Shown here: in pieces, positions 1 through 8,091 of the stretch
Layout: each line of letters begins with the position of its first letter
Position numbering within the stretch: the stretch's first letter is position 1
Position numbers and translations under genes: made by a program
Source of the DNA: Dyadobacter crusticola DSM 16708
GTDB taxonomy: Bacteria; Bacteroidota; Bacteroidia; Cytophagales; Spirosomataceae
NCBI RefSeq assembly: GCF_000701505.1
Contig: NZ_JNJB01000007.1
Location: 85,302 to 149,301 of the forward strand
Direction: 5' to 3'
DNA length: 64,000 nucleotides
The notes under the pieces: generated by a model
Database searches by the model: none
What the model saw: only the letters and a program-made list of their open reading frames with translations
What the model was told of the DNA's origin: nothing

Positions 1-1325
1 GCGAGCACACTCCATACGATCAGCGGCAGAACGGACGCACTCGCCGCCTCTCTGTGAGCAGTTTTCGCCTGATACTTCGGGTAGCTTGTCCAGTCCAGGT
101 TTTCTGTTTGTACGTTTTCGAATATATACGGGTAAAAAAACTCCCGAAGCTGTTTGTGATAACTTTTGACCGATTGCAGGTATGCAATGTGGCTAGTCAG
201 GTCGGTTTCGGCAATGCGGTTAAGCATTTGCTGTGCGTAGATCACCGGATTAAGCATACCGATTTGTTCGGCCAGCGCTTGTCTTTGTGCCAGCTTTGTA
301 AAAAGCTGTCCGGCCGATTCCCTCGCTTCAACTTCCCCGGCATACTGCATTGCATAATACCAGCCCGGTGAATATTCGTCTTCCGGGATCGGGTATTTGC
401 GGTATTGCGGATAAGCTGCGTAAAAGGTTTCCATTGTTGGTTTTTTAGGTAAATCCCATTTGGCATGATAACCTTCCCGCTGCCTCACTGTCGTTTCGAG
501 CGCTTCGGGGATCGCGATCTGCCCGCTGATCAGCACATTGGCAATGCCTGGAAAAAGCATGCACAGAAATATCCAGCACGAAACCAGCGCGGTAGCATTG
601 AAAGACGAGCTTTTGCCAAGCGAGATCACGAATGCACAAAGAAGAAACCAGAAGAGTAGGTAGCACACAATCACCAGAAAGAGCTTGAAGGTTGGCACCG
701 ACCACGGAAGTCCCAGCCACACAACCCCGGCCAGAAAGACGATCAGCGCGGTGAGAACTACGGCTGAAAAGCGGACCAGCAGCTTGATGAAAATAATGGT
801 AAGCAGGCTGGGTGCATTGGTTTCCACGATCCGCCACACACCATGTTCCTGTTCCTGCGAGACGGTGTTGTAGGTGAATGCAATGATCAGGAGCGGAAAC
901 AGAAAGATGAAAACGAAAGAAGCGTCGAGGTTGCCGACCAGCAGCGTAAGCGGATTTGTGAGCTCGGAATCGTAAAGCTGACCTTCAATGCCCAGTATCT
1001 TGACTTTCAGGCTGAATGCATTTACATCCCGCTGGCCAATCGAGAAAGAAGCCCAGGGCGAAGGGTAATTTGCTGTGTAAAAAAACGGGTAGTACGCGGT
1101 AGTTCCGACTGTCTTGCCTTTTCCTTCCTCAGCTACGTGATGCAGGTGGGTTTTCTGCACGGAGGGAATGGAGCTGATGGTTTCGAGCTGGCTGCCAATT
1201 ACATTTTTTCCGTGGTAGAAACTGTAAATGCCAAATAAGACAAGTCCGGCAATTGCCCAGCGAACCGTTTTCTCGCGGAAGAAATTAATGACCTCCAAAA
1301 AGAGGAGCTTACTGCTGATTTTCAT
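1..1325 (-). CDS. DUF3526-type ABC-2 permease (partial, cut by left edge)
   Basis: An open frame runs from an ATG at 1325 without a stop to base 1, about 441 codons. The N-terminus (MKISSKLLFLEVINFFREKT) is cytoplasmic and is followed by a membrane helix (WAIAGLVLFGIY) and a long extracytoplasmic loop. Several more hydrophobic helices follow (roughly residues 140-275). This is the layout of DUF3526 ABC-2 permeases, which pair with an ATPase and move an unknown substrate across the inner membrane. The start overlaps the stop of the upstream permease by 4 bases (ATGA), so the two are translationally coupled and probably form a heterodimer. No ATPase gene lies upstream; it would have to be beyond the left edge. 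Only the C-terminus is missing. The family call rests on topology and on similarity in layout to its neighbour. Confidence 0.8.
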   Translation of the reverse strand, partial: MKISSKLLFLEVINFFREKTVRWAIAGLVLFGIYSFYHGKNVIGSQLETISSIPSVQKTHLHHVAEEGKGKTVGTTAYYPFFYTANYPSPWASFSIGQRDVNAFSLKVKILGIEGQLYDSELTNPLTLLVGNLDASFVFIFLFPLLIIAFTYNTVSQEQEHGVWRIVETNAPSLLTIIFIKLLVRFSAVVLTALIVFLAGVVWLGLPWSVPTFKLFLVIVCYLLFWFLLCAFVISLGKSSSFNATALVSCWIFLCMLFPGIANVLISGQIAIPEALETTVRQREGYHAKWDLPKKPTMETFYAAYPQYRKYPIPEDEYSPGWYYAMQYAGEVEARESAGQLFTKLAQRQALAEQIGMLNPVIYAQQMLNRIAETDLTSHIAYLQSVKSYHKQLREFFYPYIFENVQTENLDWTSYPKYQAKTAHREAASASVLPLIVWSVL

Positions 1326-2761
1326 AACTGGTATTTGCGTTGCGAAGAAATGAACCCGAGTGCGGCAAACCCTGCGGCAAGCCAGAAAAGCAATGCGATC
1401 AGGCTCCATTTTCCATTGTCGATGGTCGCTGCGAGCGAGAGCGGCCGGAACTGAAAAGGCGGCATTTGCTGCCAGTTGGACTGTGCCACTTTTTGCACGC
1501 GGTCATTTTTGTAGGAGATCTGTGTAAGGTGAATGTTATTGATCAGGGTTGTTTTGTCGAAACGGTATTTTTCGGTTTGCTTTTGAAATTCCGAGAAAGT
1601 GTCGAAGTCTACGCCGCAGAGCTGCATGGATATGTTCCGCAGCGGGAGGTATGGATCAAAGAAACCGAGGATTACGGATACAGCATTCTGTGCTTTGTAA
1701 GTGTCTATCAGCTTGTCGAAACGCGATCCGAAGATTTCCGAGGTAATGCGTTCGCCTTCCTGCATGACCAATGCGCCATAATTCACCGGAAGTTGTTGCA
1801 CGGAATCGACACCGTACTTTTTCAAAGTGTTGGTTCTGAGCGCTGCGAAATGCGGGTCGTCGGGATCGTGGCTGTTGCCTTCCTTGCTTACGTCCGCCTC
1901 AATAGCCTGCTCAAATGCGATTTTATCGGGTGCTTTGTACAGGCTGCTGCCGAGTGTCTGGGCGCTTTTTGGTATTACAATAAAACAGATCATCCAGCCT
2001 AATACAAGGATAATTAATGCATTTGCTGCGTTTTTACTCATGGCCGAAACACTGGTCACGATCGTGGTGACGATCAGGAAATAGATTGCGTAAACGAGCA
2101 GGATCAGTCCGCACCTGAGCAGGAGTTCGGCATTGATATCATTTTGCAGCAGCACGGCGCCGCCAAGCAATGCGGCCAGGACGAGCGGCAGGAATAATAG
2201 CCAGGTAACCGCAACCAATCCGGCAGTTTTCCCCGCAAGTATATCAAAGAAGGAAGCTTTTTGGCATAACAGAATTTTGAGGACGCCGTTTTGCTTCAAC
2301 CCGGCCACCGTGGAAAAGCCCAGGAAAATAATGAAAAGCGGAACCAGCAGCTGCAGCACAAGCGCCATGCTCAGCTCACCAAAGCGTAGCATACCATTTG
2401 AAAAACCCGCCTCACTCATGTTGACGGTATTTTGCCGGTGAGCTTCCAGGAATACCGAGTTGCCGACATAGCTGTCGAGACCGAAGTCGAAAAAGCTGAG
2501 CGGCGCCTTTTCCCTGAAAACCAGGTAGCCGTAGTGCGCCACCCGGTGGGGATGGCGCTCGGGCTGGTTCATCCAGTGATCCTGGACCTCTGTGGTGTAG
2601 CGGGCCTGCTGTGCATTGAACTTATGCACGTAGTTCCAGCCGATGAACCCGGCAAGTAAAAGCATGGCTAATAGAATGCTGTACAAAATAAAAGGCATTT
2701 TGCTCCTGAAAACGGTCTTGATCTCATGCAGGGCAACAATGCGGATTAAATGGAGGTGCAT
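1322..2761 (-). CDS. DUF3526-type ABC-2 permease
   Basis: A 479-residue polytopic inner-membrane protein. An N-terminal helix (FILYSILLAMLLLAGFIGW) follows a short basic cytoplasmic stretch. Next comes a periplasmic loop of about 100 residues, then a run of five to six helices (about residues 130-265), a second large soluble region (about 270-440) and a final helix near the C-terminus. This fits the DUF3526 family of ABC-2 export permeases, which are often encoded as adjacent pairs, as here. It is the first gene of a minus-strand operon and overlaps the next permease by 4 bases. The start follows a good -7 box (TATATTTG) and a palindromic operator candidate at 2812-2828, so it is probably repressor-controlled. 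The substrate cannot be read from the sequence. Confidence 0.85.
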   Translation of the reverse strand: MHLHLIRIVALHEIKTVFRSKMPFILYSILLAMLLLAGFIGWNYVHKFNAQQARYTTEVQDHWMNQPERHPHRVAHYGYLVFREKAPLSFFDFGLDSYVGNSVFLEAHRQNTVNMSEAGFSNGMLRFGELSMALVLQLLVPLFIIFLGFSTVAGLKQNGVLKILLCQKASFFDILAGKTAGLVAVTWLLFLPLVLAALLGGAVLLQNDINAELLLRCGLILLVYAIYFLIVTTIVTSVSAMSKNAANALIILVLGWMICFIVIPKSAQTLGSSLYKAPDKIAFEQAIEADVSKEGNSHDPDDPHFAALRTNTLKKYGVDSVQQLPVNYGALVMQEGERITSEIFGSRFDKLIDTYKAQNAVSVILGFFDPYLPLRNISMQLCGVDFDTFSEFQKQTEKYRFDKTTLINNIHLTQISYKNDRVQKVAQSNWQQMPPFQFRPLSLAATIDNGKWSLIALLFWLAAGFAALGFISSQRKYQL

Positions 2762-2787
2762 AGGAGTGAGTAAATGAAACGGTGTTG

Positions 2788-2828
2788 CAAATATAAGCGT
2801 GCGACTTTTAGATGCAACTATGTTGCAT
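2788..2828 (-). promoter_or_regulatory. Promoter and palindromic operator of the DUF3526 operon
   Basis: On the minus strand, TATATTTG (2795-2788) matches the Bacteroidota -7 consensus TAnnTTTG exactly. TTG (2817-2815) lies 19 bases upstream of it, the expected spacing for the -33 element. That TTG sits inside a perfect inverted repeat, ATGCAACTATGTTGCAT (2812-2828; 7-base arms, 3-base spacer). A protein bound there would block sigma-factor access, so this reads as a repressor operator. Which regulator binds is unknown. The divergent pirin gene starts 49 bases from the palindrome and could share control. Confidence 0.6.
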
Positions 2829-2876
2829 GATTTTGTTAAGCCGTTTCCCTATATTTAGCTCAACCAAATACCAGCT

Positions 2877-3791
2877 ATGTTAGACATTGTCATCGAAGCC
2901 CGAAAGGCTGCTATCAGCGAATCTGTCATGGTCAAACGCATTCTTCCATTCCGCCTGCGGAGAATGGTCGGGCCATTTATTTTTATGGACCACGCGGGTC
3001 CTATCGCCGACATTCCGGCGAACCCGTCATCACTCGACGTACTGCCGCATCCCCATATCGGCTTGTCGACCGTGAGCTATCTGTTTGGAGGCCAGGTCAC
3101 GCATCGCGATAGTCTGGGTGTGCAGCAGGTGATCAGGCCGGGAGAAGTAAACTGGATGACGGCTGGCAGCGGCATTGCGCATTCGGAACGTTTTGAAGAT
3201 CCGGCTGCATTAACAGGTGGGCTGGAAATGATACAAACGTGGGTTGCATTACCCGAGAAAGATGAGGAAGCTGCACCTGATTTCAAAAACTACACGACGG
3301 CAGAGCTGCCTGTTTTTACAGACAAAAATATTTGCATGCGCCTGATCGCCGGCGATGCTTATGGTCTTAAAAACGAAGTTAAAACGCATTCTCCATTGTT
3401 TTACCTGCACGTGGTACTGCAAGCCGGTGCTCGTTTCGGGTTACCGGCGGGATACAGCGAGCGGGCGGTCTATATTGTGAAGGGAGCTTTGGAAGTTTCA
3501 GGACATCGCTACGAGCCCGGTCGGATGCTGGCTTTTAATCCCGGCGTCGATCCGGTGATCATCGCTTTGGAAAATACGACCTTGATGCTGCTGGGCGGTG
3601 AGCCGCTGGGCGAAAGGTTTATCTGGTGGAACTTCGTGTCTTCGCGCAAGGAGCGTATCGAGCAGGCCAAGGAGGATTGGAAACAGGGCAGGATTATACT
3701 GCCGCCTACTGATGATCAGGAGTTTATCCCACTTCCCGACGACAGATCCCGTCCCGCAGGTACGCCGCCACGACCCGAGCCGCTTTCGTAA
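2877..3791 (+). CDS. Pirin family protein
   Basis: A 304-residue bicupin of the pirin family, at the usual length. The N-terminal cupin has the signature PHPHIGL at residues 57-63 and VNWMTAGSGIAHSE at 91-104, giving the expected metal ligands His58, His60, His102 and Glu104. The C-terminal cupin (about 160-290) is less conserved, as is normal. Family members are cytoplasmic iron-binding proteins; some show quercetin dioxygenase activity in vitro and others act as regulators or redox sensors. Activity cannot be assigned here. No signal peptide is seen. The gene diverges from the DUF3526 permease operon, and the intergenic operator palindrome lies between them. Confidence 0.93.
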   Translation: MLDIVIEARKAAISESVMVKRILPFRLRRMVGPFIFMDHAGPIADIPANPSSLDVLPHPHIGLSTVSYLFGGQVTHRDSLGVQQVIRPGEVNWMTAGSGIAHSERFEDPAALTGGLEMIQTWVALPEKDEEAAPDFKNYTTAELPVFTDKNICMRLIAGDAYGLKNEVKTHSPLFYLHVVLQAGARFGLPAGYSERAVYIVKGALEVSGHRYEPGRMLAFNPGVDPVIIALENTTLMLLGGEPLGERFIWWNFVSSRKERIEQAKEDWKQGRIILPPTDDQEFIPLPDDRSRPAGTPPRPEPLS

Positions 3792-3897
3792 ATGCTGTTA
3801 AAAAACAACTCCGCAGGTAAACGCCTTTGGGGATGCAGGTATCTCATTTTAAGGTAAATTTAATAGACTATAATTTTAATAGAGTAAATAGATTTGC

Positions 3898-3905
3898 TAC
3901 TTTTG
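3898..3905 (+). promoter_or_regulatory. Candidate -7 box of the TauE/SafE gene
   Basis: TACTTTTG matches the Bacteroidota -7 consensus TAnnTTTG perfectly and lies 27 bases before the ATG at 3932, leaving a short leader. The -33 region is AT-rich and lacks a clear TTG, so the assignment is tentative. Confidence 0.4.
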
Positions 3906-3931
3906 GAGCATAACAATTTAGTGCTGCGCTT

Positions 3932-4813
3932 ATGCTCTCCAAAGTTCTTTCCCTGCGTCTTCCGTTCTCGTCCTGGTTACTGCTGCCGATCGCGCTTGTT
4001 CTTGGCGTGGCCGGTATCCTGATTTTCAATGGGCCACAAACGTTCAATGCGGAAAATGTAACTGAGTTTCTGAACAGCGACTTCGCGCTTTATTTGTTGG
4101 TGGGTTTCATTGCACAAATGGTGGACGGTGCATTGGGAATGGCTTACGGAGCTACTTCGTCTTCCTTCCTGCTGGGAATGGGGGTGCCACCTGCGGTCAG
4201 CAGCACGAGCGTGCACGTGGCCGAAATGTTTACAACAGGTGCATCCGCAATTTCTCATTTTCGGTTTAAGAACATTAATAAAAAGCTTTTCAAGAGTTTG
4301 CTCATCCCTGGCGTCCTCGGCGCAGTTACAGGTGCCTACCTGCTTTCGGATGTGATTGACGGCGATTTTATCAAACCTTTTATCGCCTTTTACATGCTGA
4401 TCTTAGGTTTGATCATCATCAGAAAGGCGCTTTTGACCAAACTCGCTAAAACAAAAACGAAACGCATCGGTGTACTGGCCGCAGCCGGAGGCTTCCTGGA
4501 TTCGATTGGCGGTGGTGGATGGGGACCGATTGTTACTTCTTCCTTATTGGGCCAGGGCCGCGATCCCCGCTACACGATCGGCTCGGTAAATGCTGCTGAA
4601 TTTGTGATCAGCTTTTCAAGCGGCGTAACATTTTTGTTCTTCCATGGCGTGGCAAGCTGGCAGGTGGTGCTCGGCCTGATTGTCGGCGGCGTTATCGCTT
4701 CTCCGTTAGGTGCATTGCTTGTGGGCAAGATTAAGCGTAAGCCTTTGATGTTAATCGTAGGTGCATTGGTCATCTTCCTAAGCGCCCGCACTATTCTTCA
4801 TAGTCTTAATTAG
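3932..4813 (+). CDS. Sulfite exporter TauE/SafE family permease
   Basis: A 293-residue polytopic inner-membrane protein of the TauE/SafE family. After an N-terminal helix (WLLLPIALVLGVAGILIF) comes the characteristic half with AQMVDGALGMAYGATSSSFL and a following VAEMFTTGASAISH. A second copy of the motif (GFLDSIGGGGWGPIVTSSLL) appears near residues 188-207, the internal repeat typical of the family, and each half carries about four helices. Members transport small organosulfur or organic anions such as sulfite, sulfoacetate and taurine-derived products. The substrate cannot be inferred because no sulfur-metabolism genes adjoin. The gene appears monocistronic. Its stop codon is followed directly by a purine-rich/pyrimidine-rich inverted repeat element. 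Confidence 0.9.
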   Translation: MLSKVLSLRLPFSSWLLLPIALVLGVAGILIFNGPQTFNAENVTEFLNSDFALYLLVGFIAQMVDGALGMAYGATSSSFLLGMGVPPAVSSTSVHVAEMFTTGASAISHFRFKNINKKLFKSLLIPGVLGAVTGAYLLSDVIDGDFIKPFIAFYMLILGLIIIRKALLTKLAKTKTKRIGVLAAAGGFLDSIGGGGWGPIVTSSLLGQGRDPRYTIGSVNAAEFVISFSSGVTFLFFHGVASWQVVLGLIVGGVIASPLGALLVGKIKRKPLMLIVGALVIFLSARTILHSLN

Positions 4814-4958
4814 AAAGGGAGGAAGGGGAGGAAAGGGACGAAGGGGATGAAGGGGATGAAGTTATTTCGCTTCCTCCATCAGTCCTTTCCTCCATCCTCC
4901 CTTTCCTCCATCCTCCCTTTCCTCCATCCTCCCTTTCCTCCATCCTCCCTTTCCTCCC
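4814..4958 (+). repeat. Post-stop inverted simple-repeat element (purine arm, pyrimidine tandem arm)
   Basis: Directly after the TauE stop, 4814-4860 is almost purely purine (GAAGGGGAT-like units, about 9 bases). It is followed after a short linker by a pyrimidine tract holding four exact copies of the 16-mer CTTTCCTCCATCCTCC (4885-4900, 4901-4916, 4917-4932, 4933-4948) and a partial fifth to 4958. The purine arm is largely complementary to the pyrimidine arm, so the transcript could form a long imperfect hairpin, and the DNA could form triplex or slipped structures. No open frame covers it. The architecture matches the elements at 34838-35093 and 49896-50365. Confidence 0.8.
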
Positions 4959-5049
4959 AAGAAAATCCAGGAACGATTATTGAGCATGTAGATACCGGAA
5001 GTCTGGTTTAGGACTTTTCGAACAATCAAACACATACTCGTTCCATCAA

Positions 5050-6096
5050 ATGATTGAAGATCAAGAAAGTACCCCGAAAATTAAGAATTCGAAAAATGCA
5101 CTGAGCCGCAGAAGGTTTTTTCACCATTCTGGGGCGGCACTGCTAGCCACCACATTCCTGACCTCTTGTGAAGGGCTGCTCGACGATATCCTTCCCAAAA
5201 AGAACGGAGCGGAAAAAGGCGAGGAGGAATCAGGACCTAAGAGGGACCAGACGCTTGCATTTTTTGGCGACAGTCTCACGATCGGGGCTGGCGGCACAAC
5301 GCCTTACGGTAATATGGTAGGGGAGGCTTTCCCCGGCAGGCCCATTGTCAGCGACGGGATCGTTGGGCAGGTCGCATTGTCAATCGCGATCCGGCAAGGC
5401 GGCACTCCGCTAAAAATTTCTGTGCAAGGTGGTAAGTTTGATGGTACCAACGAGATAAAGGTAACCAAGCTGAACAATGAGTTTCTGTCGACGCCGATCA
5501 ACTACGAGACTTACAGCAGGACCGGAACAATCGTGGGTGTAAAATGCACGATCACACGCACCGCGAATGACAATGGCGAAAGCTACACGATCAAGCCCGA
5601 TGCAGAAAGTACCCTCGACATTCCCGAAGGTTCGATTTTCGAACTGGATGATGCGACGCGACTGAGAACGGCAACGCAGATCCTCTGGTATGGCCGCAAC
5701 AACATTACCAAAGGAAGTGCCCAGGACGAAATTCTCGAAGCGCTGGACAGTTCCATTGCTTTTATAGAAGAGCCGAAAAGGTACCTTGTTGTGGGTATGT
5801 TGCAGGCCAGGCCGGAAAATAGAGGGACCGACCGATATAACCAGGTAATTTCAATTAATGAGAAACTAGCCAGTCGGTACGGCAGCAACTACGTGCCTAT
5901 GACACCGCCAACCGCCGACGAAATGGCCGCTATCAATTACACACCCACTGAGCAGGACCTTGCGGATATTGAAAATATGAATTTTCCGACCGGAATGCGC
6001 CCCGACGATCGTTCGGATGAAATCCATATCAATGACAAAGGATATAGGATTGTGGCAAATCGGGTAATTTCCAAATTGAAAGAACTGAAATATTAA
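5050..6096 (+). CDS. SGNH/GDSL hydrolase, Tat-exported lipoprotein
   Basis: A 348-residue exported hydrolase. The N-terminus carries a twin-arginine-like motif (SRRRFFHHSG), a hydrophobic stretch and a lipobox ending at LTSC (Cys40), so it is probably Tat-exported and lipidated. The mature part opens with FFGDSLTIGAGG, the SGNH block I with the nucleophilic Ser. The C-terminal DDRSDEIHINDKGYRIVANR matches block V with the Asp-x-x-His pair. These enzymes are esterases, lipases or deacetylases, often acting on acylated sugars; the substrate here is unknown. The middle, about residues 120-190, is an insertion without recognisable motifs. The gene is flanked upstream by the repeat element and downstream by a bidirectional terminator. 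Confidence 0.87.
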   Translation: MIEDQESTPKIKNSKNALSRRRFFHHSGAALLATTFLTSCEGLLDDILPKKNGAEKGEEESGPKRDQTLAFFGDSLTIGAGGTTPYGNMVGEAFPGRPIVSDGIVGQVALSIAIRQGGTPLKISVQGGKFDGTNEIKVTKLNNEFLSTPINYETYSRTGTIVGVKCTITRTANDNGESYTIKPDAESTLDIPEGSIFELDDATRLRTATQILWYGRNNITKGSAQDEILEALDSSIAFIEEPKRYLVVGMLQARPENRGTDRYNQVISINEKLASRYGSNYVPMTPPTADEMAAINYTPTEQDLADIENMNFPTGMRPDDRSDEIHINDKGYRIVANRVISKLKELKY

Positions 6097-6114
6097 GTTC
6101 TGATTATTAATACA

Positions 6115-6152
6115 AAAAACGCTGGCTTTTGAAAAATGGCCAGCGTTTTTTT
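6115..6152. terminator. Bidirectional intrinsic terminator
   Basis: AAAACGCTGGC pairs with GCCAGCGTTTT around an 11-12 base loop. A T-run follows on the plus strand and an A-run precedes it, so it can end both the hydrolase transcript (+) and the ABC-F transcript (-), whose stop codons flank it. Confidence 0.85.
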
Positions 6153-7737
6153 AAAGCTGAATTACGCGTTCGATTTTGATTTGTTCGAGGAAAATTTCAT
6201 CGTGTGAAATAACGAGGATTGTTCCCTGATATTCATTCATGGCCGCAGTCAGAATTTCCAGGTTTTGTAAATCAAGATTATTGGTTGGTTCGTCGAGCAC
6301 GATCATATCGGGCGACTGGCTGATAATGGAAACAGAACAAAGCATTAAGCGCATCTTTTCACCGCCACTTAATGCAGCACAGGGTTTATCCCAGAATTCC
6401 CTTGTAAAAAGAAAGCGGTTAAGTCTCACTTTCACTTCATGCTCCTGTAAAAAACCATCGTTGAATTGTTGAACCTGATCAAAAACGGAAAGTTCATTTC
6501 TGATCAATGAATAATCCTGATCAATATAAATAGATTTGAAATCTGCGCGTTCAATATTTCCGGTTTCAATTGCCAGCTGACCTAAAATCAGTTTAATTAA
6601 GGTTGTTTTACCTGAACCATTATTTCCCTTTATAGCAATGCGTTCGCCGCTTGTGATTTGAAAATCAAATGGTAATTCCCACAATTGCTGCTGACCATAA
6701 TGGAAGTTGATCTGCATTGCGCTGAAGAGTATTTTTCCTTTGTGCAAACCGGAATTATCCAGGTCCATTTTCATTTTGTCAATTCCTGGCGAATCACGTC
6801 GCAATGCAGTTAGTTCCTGCGCAATCGCACCCACTTTCTCCGCATGAATTCCTTTGATCTTTGAAGTACTTTTTTCAGCATTATTTCTCAGCGTGTTCAT
6901 CATGATCGTGGGCAAGCCGGCTTTTTCCTGCTTCTTTTTGCCGCGTGCATCAAGTTTTTGCTGCCGCGCCAAAGTCTCCTTTTCGGTCTCCTTTGCCTTT
7001 CGCAGTGCCTTTTCCCTGCTTTTCAGGTCTTGTGCCAGTGCCTCGCGTTCGACTGCCTTTTGTTGCTGGTAAAAATCGAAATTGCCTCCGTAGGTAGTTA
7101 TCCCTTTTTTGCTCATTTCATAAATTATTTCAACCAGGTTGAGCAGAATTCGGTCGTGACTTGCGACCAGCATTGTTCCTGAATGCATTTGAACGAAATT
7201 GTAAAGCAGCTTTCTGCCTTCGGCATCGAGGTGATTACTTGGCTCGTCGAGCAGAATGATCTCAGGATTGTGGATCCGTATACCTGCGAGAAACACTTTT
7301 GTTTTTTGACCGCCACTTAGTTCGCCCATTTTTTGGTGCAGGCTTATCTCCGGCAATTTCCAGAGCTCAAACGCTTCACGGCAACGTTCTTCAATCGTCC
7401 AGTCGTCGGCCAGCAAAGTCAGGTTTTCTTCGCTTACATTTCCATGAAGTATTTGATTCAATGCATTTACTTTTTCGTAAATGCCGAGTGCTTCTGCAAT
7501 GGATTGCGCATTGAATTGTCCGAATAGCTGAGGTATGTAATACGGTTTTGAATTGCATTTGATAGTACCGGATTCCGGTAATATCTGGCCTGCAATAATC
7601 TTGATTAATGTAGATTTTCCACCACCGTTATTTCCTATTAATGCAGCCTTATCGTGTGGGTGAATTGTGAGACTGATGTCGTGAAACAACATATCTCTAT
7701 TGGGATGCGCATAAGCGACATCTTGAATAAAAAGCAT
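6151..7737 (-). CDS. ABC-F family ATP-binding protein
   Basis: 528 residues with two tandem ABC nucleotide-binding domains and no membrane segments, the ABC-F layout. The first domain has the Walker A GNNGGGKST (about 36-44), signature LSGGQKTK and Walker B ILLDEPSNHLD. The second has GNNGSGKTT, LSGGEKMR and IVLDEPTNNLD. A charged linker rich in Lys and Glu (about 225-290) separates them. ABC-F proteins act on the ribosome: some tune translation and others dislodge ribosome-targeting antibiotics. Subfamily cannot be set from motifs alone, so resistance should not be assumed. The gene is monocistronic and its base composition is more AT-rich than the neighbouring xth and TPR genes, which may point to separate ancestry. 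Confidence 0.92.
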   Translation of the reverse strand: MLFIQDVAYAHPNRDMLFHDISLTIHPHDKAALIGNNGGGKSTLIKIIAGQILPESGTIKCNSKPYYIPQLFGQFNAQSIAEALGIYEKVNALNQILHGNVSEENLTLLADDWTIEERCREAFELWKLPEISLHQKMGELSGGQKTKVFLAGIRIHNPEIILLDEPSNHLDAEGRKLLYNFVQMHSGTMLVASHDRILLNLVEIIYEMSKKGITTYGGNFDFYQQQKAVEREALAQDLKSREKALRKAKETEKETLARQQKLDARGKKKQEKAGLPTIMMNTLRNNAEKSTSKIKGIHAEKVGAIAQELTALRRDSPGIDKMKMDLDNSGLHKGKILFSAMQINFHYGQQQLWELPFDFQITSGERIAIKGNNGSGKTTLIKLILGQLAIETGNIERADFKSIYIDQDYSLIRNELSVFDQVQQFNDGFLQEHEVKVRLNRFLFTREFWDKPCAALSGGEKMRLMLCSVSIISQSPDMIVLDEPTNNLDLQNLEILTAAMNEYQGTILVISHDEIFLEQIKIERVIQL

Positions 7738-8091
7738 AATTTCTTCCTTTTAAAGTAAATAATGGCAGACGCGAAATGCGAGGCTGCTTTGACTTTTTGT
7801 GAAAGAAATTTGCTCTTACATGGAAATGTGTGATGGATTTTGGAAGTGCAAAAATAAAGAAATCAATTTTTTACTTCCAAATAAAAACAGGAAACTCCAT
7901 CTCATTTCTGAAATGGAGTTATCGAAAGGTTATTGTTAGATAAGGTTAAAAAGCTTGCTGATGCGGAACCTGCTGCATACACAAAGCTGGGGAATATCTG
8001 AGGTATAAGTAGCGCGTTCAGCGAAATGGAAAACACGGGCCGAAATGCGCTTTCCAGTTTAACTTGCTTAAAACCAGCTGAGGTAATTTAT
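7738..8091. other. Intergenic region with a possible decayed reading frame
   Basis: This 354-base gap holds the leader of the ABC-F gene (7738-7860), a small inverted repeat AACTCCAT/ATGGAGTT (about 7893-7920), and on the plus strand a stretch that reads like protein. From about 7918 it gives VIERLLLDKVKKLADAEP, then AAYTKLGNI to a TGA at 7999-8001, and continues in the same frame with GISSAFSEMENTGRNALSS. It has no start codon and is interrupted, so if it was ever coding it is a fragment of a dead gene. No parent family was recognised. Confidence 0.35.

Noticed and set aside
445..837. Minus-strand frame as a separate gene
   Set aside because: It is out of frame with the clear DUF3526 permease running from 1325 to the left edge.
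4885..4958. Tandem 16-mers as a CRISPR array
   Set aside because: The units are contiguous with no spacers and no cas genes nearby; it is a simple tandem repeat.
6151..7737. ABC-F gene as an antibiotic-resistance determinant
   Set aside because: The motifs only show ABC-F membership; most members are translation factors and no resistance subfamily feature was identified.
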